NCBI GenBank assembly: GCA_015060535.1
Contig: SUYH01000001.1
Location: forward strand, 155,991-219,990
Source: Prevotella sp.
GTDB taxonomy: Bacteria; Bacteroidota; Bacteroidia; Bacteroidales; Bacteroidaceae
Direction: 5' to 3'
Length of the DNA stretch: 64,000 nucleotides
The stretch's first letter is position 1; each line of letters starts with the position of its first letter. A program made the position numbers and the translations under genes. The notes below the pieces were generated by a model. The model worked only from the letters and a program-made list of their open reading frames with translations. It was not told where the DNA came from and made no database searches. Below are positions 16,120 through 25,600 of this stretch, one piece after another.

Positions 16120-17256
16120 ATGAGAATACAGATAGCTGCGCCAAAGAATTGGCAGGACTTTGAAGAATTATGCTTGCGCTTGTGGAGAGATATGTGGGGA
16201 GACTCTCATGCTCAAAAAAATGGAAGAGGCGGTCAGAATCAGCATGGAGTAGATGTGTTTGGTAAGTCGGCTTACGATGGACAGCTACATGGAGTGCAAT
16301 GTAAAGGCAAAAATGCCAATTATGGAGCACAATTGACAGACAAGGAAATTTATAAAGAAGCAGATAATGCTGACGGATTTGACGATGCTCTTTCTTCTTT
16401 CATCATGGCAACAACAGCACCAAGAGATGAACAACTACAAGCCGTTTGCAGAGATTTGAATGAATCGAATGTTCACAAATTTACAGTAAGTGTATGGTCG
16501 TGGGATGATATAGAAGATGAACTCCAGTATCGAACAGATATCATAAAACAATGTGGGTTGGAATACGATGACAGCGAACAGGAATCATTGTCAATTAAGA
16601 TTAGTAGAATAACGAGTAAGGAACGGCTTCAGGCATTTATAACAAGACCAGTTATTGTTGCTGTGACATCGAAGTCTATGCGTGTGTTGCTACATCATGT
16701 GTTTTATGAGATTATGCAGAATGCCTTTATACATGGTAAGGCGACTCACTGTATGCTTTTGTATGATGACTTTAGGTTTACCGTGATGGACGATGGAGAT
16801 AAGTTTAATCCGAATGTGCTATTACCTAATAAAGGTAGTGGTGGCGCAATTACAATAACACGTTTGTTTAATGAATGTAAAGAGGGGCTGGAATCGAACT
16901 ATGACTACCGAGAAGTGGATGACAAACTGTTGAATGTGTATACTTTGACCTTTAGTCAGGAAATATTGGGCAAGGAAATAAGCAATAAGGTTGAGTTTAT
17001 GATTAATCAGGACTTTCAGATACAAACCCGTACAGAAGCAAGCCAGTTGGCTATAGAGCAAATGTCGACACTTTCTCCGACAGATGATGTGTCGGTATTG
17101 TTTGGTGATATTGTTAATAATAGCAATATAAAAGCATATGTGAGCAGCGCGGTCAAGATAGTGAATCCAGAGCGGCTGAACGTGTCGTTGCATTCGTCGC
17201 AAGCGGGATTGGAGGAACAATTGAAAGAGTTTACACCGAATGTTAATGTGAGGTGA
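16120..17256 (+). CDS. Fusion of PD-(D/E)XK nuclease domain and GHKL ATPase domain
   Basis: 378 aa. The N-terminal part (about residues 1-110) has a restriction-endonuclease-like layout: W-Q-D-F-E-E-L-C at the start, then Q-H-G-V-D-V-F-G (D about 47) and G-V-Q-C-K-G-K (Q-x-K, about 62-68). The C-terminal part has the GHKL/HATPase boxes: N-box E197-I-M-Q-N201-A-F-I-H-G, G1-like D-D-G-D-K-F, and G2-like K-G-S-G-G-A-I-T. Histidine-kinase H-box and receiver parts are absent, so it looks closer to Hsp90/MORC/MutL-type switches. It lies 138 bases after the KAP gene. The start is M-R-I-Q (a TTG six bases upstream is possible). Confidence 0.78.
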   Translation: MRIQIAAPKNWQDFEELCLRLWRDMWGDSHAQKNGRGGQNQHGVDVFGKSAYDGQLHGVQCKGKNANYGAQLTDKEIYKEADNADGFDDALSSFIMATTAPRDEQLQAVCRDLNESNVHKFTVSVWSWDDIEDELQYRTDIIKQCGLEYDDSEQESLSIKISRITSKERLQAFITRPVIVAVTSKSMRVLLHHVFYEIMQNAFIHGKATHCMLLYDDFRFTVMDDGDKFNPNVLLPNKGSGGAITITRLFNECKEGLESNYDYREVDDKLLNVYTLTFSQEILGKEISNKVEFMINQDFQIQTRTEASQLAIEQMSTLSPTDDVSVLFGDIVNNSNIKAYVSSAVKIVNPERLNVSLHSSQAGLEEQLKEFTPNVNVR

Positions 17257-17393
17257 GAATATGATATTATCAAGTTATGTTTAGGCTCATTTCTATGTCA
17301 CGATTAATATGGGAGTCATAGTATACTATTGTTTTGTAGAGCAACTTTTCAGTAGTAATTGTGGCTCCTTGTTGGTTTAGAAAATGTGGAAGT

Positions 17394-17952
17394 ATGGCGA
17401 AGAGTAGAGAAGAACTGTTGGAGGTGCGAAAGCAGATGTTTGCTCAGATGGAGCAGAAACTGCATGAATCGTGGTCATCGGAAGAGGATAGCTTGTTCTA
17501 TTGCCATCGTTCTGAGGGTTTAAATCCCTGCATTATAGCCATCCATTATCAAGGGATTCTAAATCTGGGTGATATCTGGGACGCTGAAAGGAAAGATTAG
17601 GCAGGAGAAGTATTTGCTTCTGCTTCGACAGTATCAGGAGGAGATGCTTGATGCTTATCTTCAGGACACCGAAGACTTCCCTGCGATGCTTCATGATTGT
17701 AACATTATCTATGAGTATCTGCCCATGGTGCTGAATGGTTCGCATTTAGGAGGTGAAAAGGGTGCAAGTAAACTTGCCGCTATCGCTGTAGTGGCTGCTG
17801 GCTATGGTGGGGTCATGGATGAGGAGTTGGCGAATGAACTTCTGGATGATATGGACTTTGACAGGTATAGTAAGGTGAAGTGTAGGAAGATAGAAGGGAT
17901 GGTGCCGAAGCTGATGAAGATTGTGGAGGGGGAGATGAAGAGTATTAGATAA
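17394..17952 (+). pseudogene. Hypothetical gene split by a frameshift
   Basis: The first frame (17394-17600, M-A-K-S-R-E-E-L-L) and the second (to 17952, ending G-E-M-K-S-I-R) overlap, and each lacks the other half. Deleting one base in the AAAGGAAAG tract near 17586-17594 joins them into a protein of about 186 aa that reads A-E-R-K-I-R-Q-E-K-Y across the junction. It is mostly helical; no family recognised. It could instead be two small genes. Confidence 0.55.
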
Positions 17953-18063
17953 ACTCAATGGGGAAACCATTGATCACAGGGACTACAAGGAAGGTTGCGA
18001 TAATGTCGCAATATACAGAAACAAGAGAGACTGGAAAAGTGACAGACATATAAAAATGGTAGT

Positions 18064-18921
18064 ATGAAAGAGAAAGCGACATTTGATATAAACTTTTGGA
18101 AATCGTTTAGTTGGTTTCTTTTGCTAGTAATTGTTATCTGCTGTTTGCCATGGCTGTTGGCAAAACATGCCTGGATTGATTTTTCATCAACAGGCGAGAT
18201 TGGTGATACAATAGGTGGTATTATGGGGCCATTTGTTGCTATTGCTGCAGCAGGTCTAACTTTTATTGCATTCTGGGTGCAATATAAAGCCAATATCCAG
18301 CAGAGGCATGATATCGCAATTGAAAGATTTGAGAGTAACCTTTTTGAGATGATTCATGTACAACAAGAGATCACGAATGGACTAAGTGTTGAAGATCAAA
18401 CGTCTGGTGTTACTAAATTGATAAAAGGTCGTGATGTGTTCAGATACACCTATGAAGAATTACCATTAAGGATTTATGTAGGTAACGGAACGGCCTTGTA
18501 TCGGTTAAATGATGCATTGAAGAATGACGATGAGGTTAAAATGAGACTTGATTTGACTAAGGGACTGTGGTTTCTTGACCATTATTATAGACATCTTTAT
18601 AGGATATTCAAATATATAGATGATGCTAACCCTCTAATTATTGCGAGCGAAAAGAAATATGTGTATTCCTCTATTGTCAGAGCAACTCTATCTCCTTATG
18701 AACTTGTTATGCTGTACTATAATGGTTTTTCGCATCCTAAATTTAAGGATTTAATTGAGCGATATGCTATATTAAATAACATAAGACATACATGGCTTGC
18801 TTCTTTTGATGACCAGAAATTGATAAAGAAAAAAGTTCAGAAAGGGTATCTCCCTTCACTGGATGAAGACAGGGATATGAGCAGAGAATATAAAAAGGGA
18901 GCATTTGTGTATACTGCTTGA
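18064..18921 (+). CDS. Putative phage abortive infection protein, AbiC-like membrane protein
   Basis: 285 aa with two N-terminal membrane segments (about residues 15-33 and 52-78). These are separated by G-D-T-I-G-G-I-M-G-P-F, the signature of the putative AbiC family (putAbiC), followed by Q-Y-K-A-N-I-Q-Q-R. The C-terminal part has F-L-D-H-Y-Y-R-H-L-Y-R-I-F-K-Y-I and R-A-T-L-S-P-Y-E-L, also characteristic of the family. It stands alone between a decayed gene and the DUF2971 operon. The family is linked to phage exclusion; its mechanism is not established. Confidence 0.82.
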   Translation: MKEKATFDINFWKSFSWFLLLVIVICCLPWLLAKHAWIDFSSTGEIGDTIGGIMGPFVAIAAAGLTFIAFWVQYKANIQQRHDIAIERFESNLFEMIHVQQEITNGLSVEDQTSGVTKLIKGRDVFRYTYEELPLRIYVGNGTALYRLNDALKNDDEVKMRLDLTKGLWFLDHYYRHLYRIFKYIDDANPLIIASEKKYVYSSIVRATLSPYELVMLYYNGFSHPKFKDLIERYAILNNIRHTWLASFDDQKLIKKKVQKGYLPSLDEDRDMSREYKKGAFVYTA

Positions 18922-19009
18922 TTAATGTTGAAGATGGTGTAGAGGGAAGAAAAGTTTGGTATATGCATAAGGGTGAATGGATAATAATAGTCTATGATAT
19001 TAATCAATT

Positions 19010-19939
19010 ATGAAGCAGCGGGTTAAAAAACTATTGTTGAAAGATTTTCTAGAGATAAGAGAGTTGGATTCATGTGTACACCATGGCCTGGAAATGGCAC
19101 TGGAGAACGTCATGGATGAAAATATTGGTGCATCAGCACTATATCATTTGGATAATCTATGCAATGATGTGTTTCAAAGTATTCCTAAAGTAACGGATGA
19201 ACGTACTTTGTTCCGGTTCACAGGTTTGACTGCTGCTGGTGAAAAGAACGGTGAAAAATGGGATGGTGAGAAATGCTATGCTTTCAATGACATCAAGAAT
19301 GGGAGATTGTCTTTCGGTGCCCCTAAACTGTTCAATGACCCGATGGATCCGTTGATTAGGGTATGGGCTAAAAGTAGGTTGAAACATTCAGATGACTTTG
19401 ATGATAAAAAGCTCTATCAGTTGATTAACGATACACTGGATAAGATTAGAATTAGTTGCTTGATTGACCCGCTGCGATTTAGCGTAATGCAGAAATTTAA
19501 GACCCCTACAATAGCCGATTGCAACCAACTGATGTGGGCTCACTATGCTGATAGCCATAGGGGCATCTGCATTCAATACAGGGTAAAGCCTGATAATTTG
19601 GTCGATGATAATAATAAGATAGTGAGACTCTTAGAAGTGAACTATGATAAGGGTTTTCCAGTAGATGGTAATATACCCCTTGTAGATTCTCTTTGTGTGA
19701 AGGGTGATTACTGGAAATACGAGAAAGAAACGAGGCTGATTATGTACTCACGAAAAGAGTTGAATGACTATTATTCACAAGATGGGTATGAGATTGAGGC
19801 GGTATATATGGGTTGCATAATAGAGCATGAAAAGCGTGATTATCTGAAGAAAATGTTGAAGGGTACGGCTATAAAGTTGTTCCAGATGGCATTTAATGAG
19901 GGAAATATTGCCAAACTTGAGGCTCATCAAATTTATTGA
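19010..19939 (+). CDS. DUF2971 domain protein
   Basis: 309 aa with the DUF2971 core: G-R-L-S-F-G-A-P-K-L-F-N-D-P-M-D (about residues 101-116), then L-M-W-A-H-Y-A-D-S-H-R-G-I-C-I (about 170-184) and W-K-Y-E-K-E-T-R-L-I near 240. DUF2971 proteins are common in bacterial defence islands but have no settled biochemical role. It has an extra N-terminal helical segment of about 70 residues. Its stop overlaps the possible TTG start of the next gene (TTGA). It is the first gene of a tight run that ends at 29568. Confidence 0.85.
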   Translation: MKQRVKKLLLKDFLEIRELDSCVHHGLEMALENVMDENIGASALYHLDNLCNDVFQSIPKVTDERTLFRFTGLTAAGEKNGEKWDGEKCYAFNDIKNGRLSFGAPKLFNDPMDPLIRVWAKSRLKHSDDFDDKKLYQLINDTLDKIRISCLIDPLRFSVMQKFKTPTIADCNQLMWAHYADSHRGICIQYRVKPDNLVDDNNKIVRLLEVNYDKGFPVDGNIPLVDSLCVKGDYWKYEKETRLIMYSRKELNDYYSQDGYEIEAVYMGCIIEHEKRDYLKKMLKGTAIKLFQMAFNEGNIAKLEAHQIY

Positions 19940-19947
19940 TAAAATAT

Positions 19948-20910
19948 ATGGTTTGTATTGACGCATGTATTGAGCTGCTGGAACAAGAGTTTAAGAAAGA
20001 GGAGATGATTGCACAGGTAGATATATTTCTGAAACGTGCGTCATATTCTCCCAAATGGATGCTGTATAGTGACTATTGTCTGGATGACAAGAACAAACCT
20101 AATGATGTGCTGTCATTCGCTCTTATTCCATTTATCAGTGAGGAGAAATACCAAGAAATAGAACAGAAGATAAAAGAGACGCAGCCTGTGGACATCAAAC
20201 ATACCCGTAGTATTAGCGAGGAGTTTATGGATTATATCAAGACGCAGGTTGTTTTTAGTTTTTCATTTATACTGAATGATCGTCAGCTGTTGTTTGGTTC
20301 GGATGAGACGGAACAGGTAAAAACTGTTGAAAAGATTTTAGACAATCTGAAGACCGCTTTTATAAGGTGGAGTGATAATGCAGACAACCATCAACAACGA
20401 GAATACTATAAGGAGACCATAACGAAGATAAAAAAGCAACTTAGAGAAATTTTCCTAAAGAAGAAGGTTAAAGATCAGATTGATGTACTGTTGATAACCT
20501 TATTGGCAGCATATTATACGGCCTCAATTCTGAAAAGATTGCCAGATATTCAGATATTTGGTTGGTTCCCAGACAGAGATAAAACCAATGAGACCTGTGA
20601 AGGGTTGGCTGTACCTATATTCAATGCTTTGCAGTATGAATATATTGGTGCCAGACAATATCAGTTCTGTACAGCTAAACCTGATTCGCAAACAGTTCCG
20701 TTCTATGACAACGAGAATAGAATCGCTGATGTGATTTGCGGTACGTTGGCAGATTATAATTTTAAGGATAATCTTATTTCCAAGGATAAGTTTGACGAGG
20801 TGCTGCAAGGTCTGATGGCTGACAATATGTTCGTAAAAGTATATCGCTTCTTCGTGGAGGAAGATAAAACGCATTTGGGAATCATTAAGATAATGTCAAA
20901 GGAACCATAA
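19948..20910 (+). CDS. Hypothetical protein between DUF2971 and AAA-TOPRIM genes
   Basis: 320 aa from the ATG at 19948 (a TTG at 19936 overlapping the previous stop is the alternative). Not recognised. Visible features are a charged N-terminal half, a helix L-L-I-T-L-L-A-A-Y-Y-T-A-S-I-L-K-R-L, and a central I-F-G-W-F-P-D-R-D-K-T-N motif followed by F-N-A-L-Q-Y-E-Y-I-G-A-R-Q-Y. The clustered D-R-D and later acidic residues could be catalytic, but nothing establishes that. It ends two bases before the next start, so it should act with the AAA-TOPRIM protein. Confidence 0.7.
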   Translation: MVCIDACIELLEQEFKKEEMIAQVDIFLKRASYSPKWMLYSDYCLDDKNKPNDVLSFALIPFISEEKYQEIEQKIKETQPVDIKHTRSISEEFMDYIKTQVVFSFSFILNDRQLLFGSDETEQVKTVEKILDNLKTAFIRWSDNADNHQQREYYKETITKIKKQLREIFLKKKVKDQIDVLLITLLAAYYTASILKRLPDIQIFGWFPDRDKTNETCEGLAVPIFNALQYEYIGARQYQFCTAKPDSQTVPFYDNENRIADVICGTLADYNFKDNLISKDKFDEVLQGLMADNMFVKVYRFFVEEDKTHLGIIKIMSKEP

Positions 20911-20912
20911 AT

Positions 20913-22682
20913 ATGATTAAAAAGGTTGAGATAAAGAATTTCCGTTCATTTGCCGATGACACCGTTGAATTGCATCCAGAAGGTGTTTCATTACTAGTAG
21001 GCGGGAATAACTCAGGTAAATCAACATTCCTGTATGCCCTTTCCACATGGTCATATTGTTGTAACGTGTTGGTTAATGAAAAACGTTCAGATGCATTGCT
21101 GGCTGGCATTCATGGGGATGGTTACGGAGTTTCTTTGTCAGATTTTACTCCTTTGAATATTCCTTCATTCAAGCACTTGTGGACTAACTTGAAAGTAGGT
21201 GCCCCATATTCACTATCCATTACATGTTATTGGGATATTGCTGGTGTTGAACGTTACCTGACAATCACTCTTAATGAGGTACAAGATAAATTGTTCATCA
21301 AGAATGGAGGTTCAAATCTTGTAGTGGGTGATAAAGTTCCTACAGTGGCATATCTTCCTTCATTCGCAGGTTTGACAGCAAAGGAAGAATGGTATTCACA
21401 AGCCAGTCGCAGTAAGTATCTGGGACAGGGTAATGCAGGCGCAATACTTAGAAATCAACTGATGGAGTTGTACAAGGCAAGTACTGCTAAGAAAATGGAG
21501 TTGAGGGCTGGTGCACCAAGACTGAAAGGGTCTCAGGTAAAGTGGATGTTGGAGAATGATCCGTTCGAGAAATTGAATGAAGTTATATATGGTATTTTTA
21601 AAGGAATTATTATCCCCGAAAAGTTCAACGAAGCATTCAATACCTACGTTAATATTAATTTTGCGAAGGTTACAAAGACAGGTTTGACTTACAAACTACT
21701 ACCTGGATACCAGAAAAGAGATATAATGTCGGAAGGCAGTGGATTCTTACAGTGGCTGAGTGTTTATGCTTTTGTATTGTCTCCTTCAATAGATGTTATA
21801 TTGTTGGATGAGCCAGATGCCCATTTGCATTCTACATTGCAAAGTGTCTTGATGGAGGACTTGTGTGAGTTGGCAGACAAGTTTCATAAACAGGTCTTAT
21901 TAGCTTCTCATTCATGTGAACTTATCAGGATGTTTGACTATTCCTCTATTCTGCATTTACGTGGTAAACACCATAAATATCTGGGTAGTGAGCAAGGAAA
22001 AACAAGAGTCCTGTCAGGAATTGGTTCTGAATATTTTCCTCGGTTAGAAGCAGTACAGAAGAATAAACGTGTGCTTTTTGTTGAGAACGAAAGTGATGTT
22101 AACTTCCTAAAGTATTGGTGCAGTAAATTTGAAACATGGCCGTCAAATCTTGTAGTATGGCCCTATGCCAATAAACATAAAGAACGTACACATCTTTTCC
22201 TATATCTGAGGGATGAGATACATGGAATCAAATGCATGAGTTTATCAGATCGAGATACTTGTCCGAAGAGTCTTGTTGATGCAGCATTACATTTACAGGG
22301 ATTGAACGATAATATCAATCCCAATGGCGAGTTGTACTACAGGACTTGGCGGAGAATGGAAATAGAAAGCTATCTCTTTTGTGTAGATGCGATAGCTAGA
22401 GCAGTAGATGAAAAAAAAGGAGGTGGCTTTGCTGTGAGGAAAACAGAAGTTGAGACATATTTAAACGGGACTTTTGGCTTGGTAATACCTGCAAATATAA
22501 AAGACACAGCATCAGATGCTGCTACTGATCCTTTTTTTGATTTGGATCCCAAATCTGTAATAGGACCATTATGCAGACATTATGGAATAAAGAAATTCGA
22601 TATTGCTAAGCAGATGCAAGACGCAGAGATATTTGATGATGTGAAGACATTGATTAATGAAATTGTGGCCATGTGCAGATAA
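20913..22682 (+). CDS. AAA ATPase with C-terminal TOPRIM/DUF4435-like domain (OLD-like nuclease)
   Basis: 589 aa. Walker A is G-G-N-N-S-G-K-S-T (30-38), the signature-like S-E-G-S-G-F-L-Q-W-L is near residue 275, Walker B is I-L-L-D299-E300-P-D-A-H-L-H, and the H-loop is L-A-S-H-S. The C-terminal third has TOPRIM-like acidic motifs: L-F-V-E391-N-E-S-D and L-S-D446-R-D448, then R-M-E-I-E-S-Y-L. This is the architecture of OLD-family overcoming-lysogenization nucleases, or of a fused AriA-AriB (PARIS-like) protein with DUF4435; motif reading cannot decide which. It is sandwiched with gaps of two and 15 bases between an unknown gene and the STAND-TIR gene. No UvrD-like helicase follows, so it is not a standard Gabija pair. 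Confidence 0.82.
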   Translation: MIKKVEIKNFRSFADDTVELHPEGVSLLVGGNNSGKSTFLYALSTWSYCCNVLVNEKRSDALLAGIHGDGYGVSLSDFTPLNIPSFKHLWTNLKVGAPYSLSITCYWDIAGVERYLTITLNEVQDKLFIKNGGSNLVVGDKVPTVAYLPSFAGLTAKEEWYSQASRSKYLGQGNAGAILRNQLMELYKASTAKKMELRAGAPRLKGSQVKWMLENDPFEKLNEVIYGIFKGIIIPEKFNEAFNTYVNINFAKVTKTGLTYKLLPGYQKRDIMSEGSGFLQWLSVYAFVLSPSIDVILLDEPDAHLHSTLQSVLMEDLCELADKFHKQVLLASHSCELIRMFDYSSILHLRGKHHKYLGSEQGKTRVLSGIGSEYFPRLEAVQKNKRVLFVENESDVNFLKYWCSKFETWPSNLVVWPYANKHKERTHLFLYLRDEIHGIKCMSLSDRDTCPKSLVDAALHLQGLNDNINPNGELYYRTWRRMEIESYLFCVDAIARAVDEKKGGGFAVRKTEVETYLNGTFGLVIPANIKDTASDAATDPFFDLDPKSVIGPLCRHYGIKKFDIAKQMQDAEIFDDVKTLINEIVAMCR

Positions 22683-22697
22683 ATATTGGATTACGGT

Positions 22698-25600
22698 ATG
22701 ACGGGAATAGATGACATATTCGTAGGCTTTGTGATTTCCTATATAGCAGGCTCTTTGCCCTCCTTGAAGGATGTTTTCTTTAAGAAGAGTAAAAGGCCAA
22801 TGAAGGAACTTGTGGAGAGCTGTTATAATGAGGCCTTGAAGAAGTGGATGGCAGATAGTGCCGTCAGGAAGGGTATTGCCCAGCACGAACTTATCAAATC
22901 GGGAAATTTGCAAGAACTATGCGACTATCCAGAAAAGGAGAATTATATCGCAGCTATTAATGACCTGTTGAAATTCTGGGCAGATGAAATACGAAAGAAT
23001 GAAGAATTGACCAATTACATACAAACTCAAGAAATAAAGGCAGTTGGAGATAAAGTAGATAAGCTTGTTGAAGTACTTATGAAACTGGGTTGGGCGGAAG
23101 AACCACACCTTATCCGTAGGGGATTGATAGACCATAAACCTGTAGAGGGTTATATTCGTAGGTATTGCGCATCAGATAATAATGAAAGTAACTATTTGTC
23201 CTACTTGTTAGGCACCAAGGAGCGACATACATTGGCTGACTATGTGGTGGGAATAGAGTCTGTTGGAGCAAATAAGTTTATTCTCTACAGCAGTGCGCAA
23301 ACAGGAAAAACAACAGAATTAAAGCAATTGTGCTGGGAACTCCAGCAAAGTGGTTTGTTCCTGCCTGTCAGCTTTGAAGTGAGGAATAACACTCGTCTGA
23401 AAAGAGAGGATTTGCCAGACTTTCAGTATTCTGGTACTAGGGAAATTGTTGTGGTGATTGATGCACTGGATGAAGTGAATGGCCAAAAGTATGAAGACTT
23501 GCTAGAAGAGATCGGTGGTTATGCTTATGACCATCCCGAAATCAAAATTGTACTATCCTGTCGCAGCAACTATCGAAGAGAAAGTCAACTGAGCCTCTTT
23601 AAAGAACTGTTTTTAGAGGAATTGAGTACTGGTGATGCTATCGCCCATATAGACCAGGTGTTAGGAAAAGGTAATGGACTATTTGGTGTTATAAGGGATA
23701 ATGAGCTAGGCGATTTCATAAAAAATCCTTTCTTCTTGAATGTCCTAATTGATGCATATAAAGAGAATCCTCTGAAGATGCCCAAGACAAAGGCCAATAT
23801 CTATCGTTTGTTTATAGAAAGGAGTTATAATAACGAAAGAACTGGAAAAACTGTACCACTCAAGGCTAAACATAGTTTTGAAGAGTCTTTGCAATTGCTG
23901 GAAAGGGTTGCGCTGGGTTTATCGTTGACAAATGCTCAAACTCTCAACGCAGATGAACTACGGGAATGTCTGTTTAATGATGATAACGTAGAAGAATGTT
24001 TGCGTTATGACCTCATACGATGTGAAGATGGATTATACTCTTTTAAGCATAATGCATTCAGGGAATGGCTGGTAGCAAACTACCTGAGTCGTAGTGGGTT
24101 GAAAAAGGCAAAACAATTAGCCACACATCCGAATGGACGCATTAAACCCGAATGGTATAATATTATTATGCTATGGGTGTCGATGTATGGCAAAGACCGT
24201 CAAGGAGAAATTTATGCTATACTTGGATGGTTAAAGGAGGCAAGTTTAGATCTTGTCATTTATATAGACAAGGGAATGTTAGATGATCAGATACGCAACG
24301 AAATATTTAAGGGTCTGTTGTTAGAATATAAGGCTCTTGGCATCCGTATGGCGAATGTCATGACACGTGACTATCAGGACTTACTTGCATTTGGTCAATC
24401 TGAGGAAACTGTAAGATTCATGGCAGAGGAAATAAATGATGCAGTTACGGGAACAGCATATTATTCAGACCTAATGTATTTGTGCTATTTCCTCAATTGG
24501 AACAAACTCGATTTGCAGAATAGGAAGTTGACGGAAACTCTTTTCTGTGCATTGGAGAAGAAAACTACTGAAGTTTTAGCTGAAGAAGGCTCTCATGATT
24601 TATCATTTCTATATTTTAACAATATCTTTTTTGCCAAGAAAGAATACGTTGAAAGAATATATGGTGTATTAGGTAAATCGAATCATTATGAGGCTATCAA
24701 GTCAATGATACGCCTTATTAATGAAGCTGGCTGTGTGGATGAGTACATAGATTACATTCTGGAAAAGGAACAGTATGTGCATAATCAGCACGAAGGATAC
24801 ACAACACATATCGTATCAAGGGATGTTATCTATGTGACACTTTCTAAAACAAAATCTTTAGACGGGGTTAGAAAACTTCTTCAGCATCAGTTTAAAAGTA
24901 CCCATACGCTTTATCATGACGAGCAGGATGCGTATAGGAATATGATGGTGGAAGTTCTTAACCGTGTGTGTGACTACATAAGATCTGGTAATGAGGAACT
25001 GGCAGATGTCTTAGAAAACTACTATATAACGCTTTTCAAAGAATACCATTATCATTTTGACCATAGCAAGGAGTCTGCAGAATTGTTGCAGATTCTAAGG
25101 AATTGTTACATTGAGTCCGGACTACGTGAGAGAGGACGAAAAGCGTTTTATGAAAAGCTGAATACCATCTTTACCCCACACAAGGAAGAGAACACTAACT
25201 GGGAAACTACAAGGTTGGTGTTCACTATGGCTGCATTATGGATAACTGTTGAGGATGTGGAAAATGATTTCTGTAAATTCTCTCCGTCTAATGAGTTTGA
25301 TTGGGCTAAGGCTAGTTGGTATAGAGAGATACCTGTTGCAGAAGTTGCAGAATGTGCAAACAGACTGTATCAGCAGATATTCCCGCAGCCTACATCATTC
25401 ACCAAAGGTCGTGAAAGAAGGCAGAAAGCATTTAATGATTTCGCTGATTACCCGGTTTTCAAACAACTTGTCCTTGAGATGGTGGCAGGCTTGAATGAAC
25501 ATACCACCAGAAGAGAACATGGCAGGAAATTGCGTGATTTGGATGAAGGATATAATACGTATGCATTCAGTTTTATCCTGCAATTTGTAAAACCAGATGA

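Noticed and set aside
16120..17256. Histidine kinase of a two-component system
   Set aside because: No H-box, HAMP, membrane or receiver part is present, and the N-terminal half is nuclease-like.
20913..22682. Gabija system (GajA/GajB)
   Set aside because: The AAA-TOPRIM protein resembles GajA in layout, but the next gene is STAND-TIR and no UvrD-like GajB helicase is nearby.
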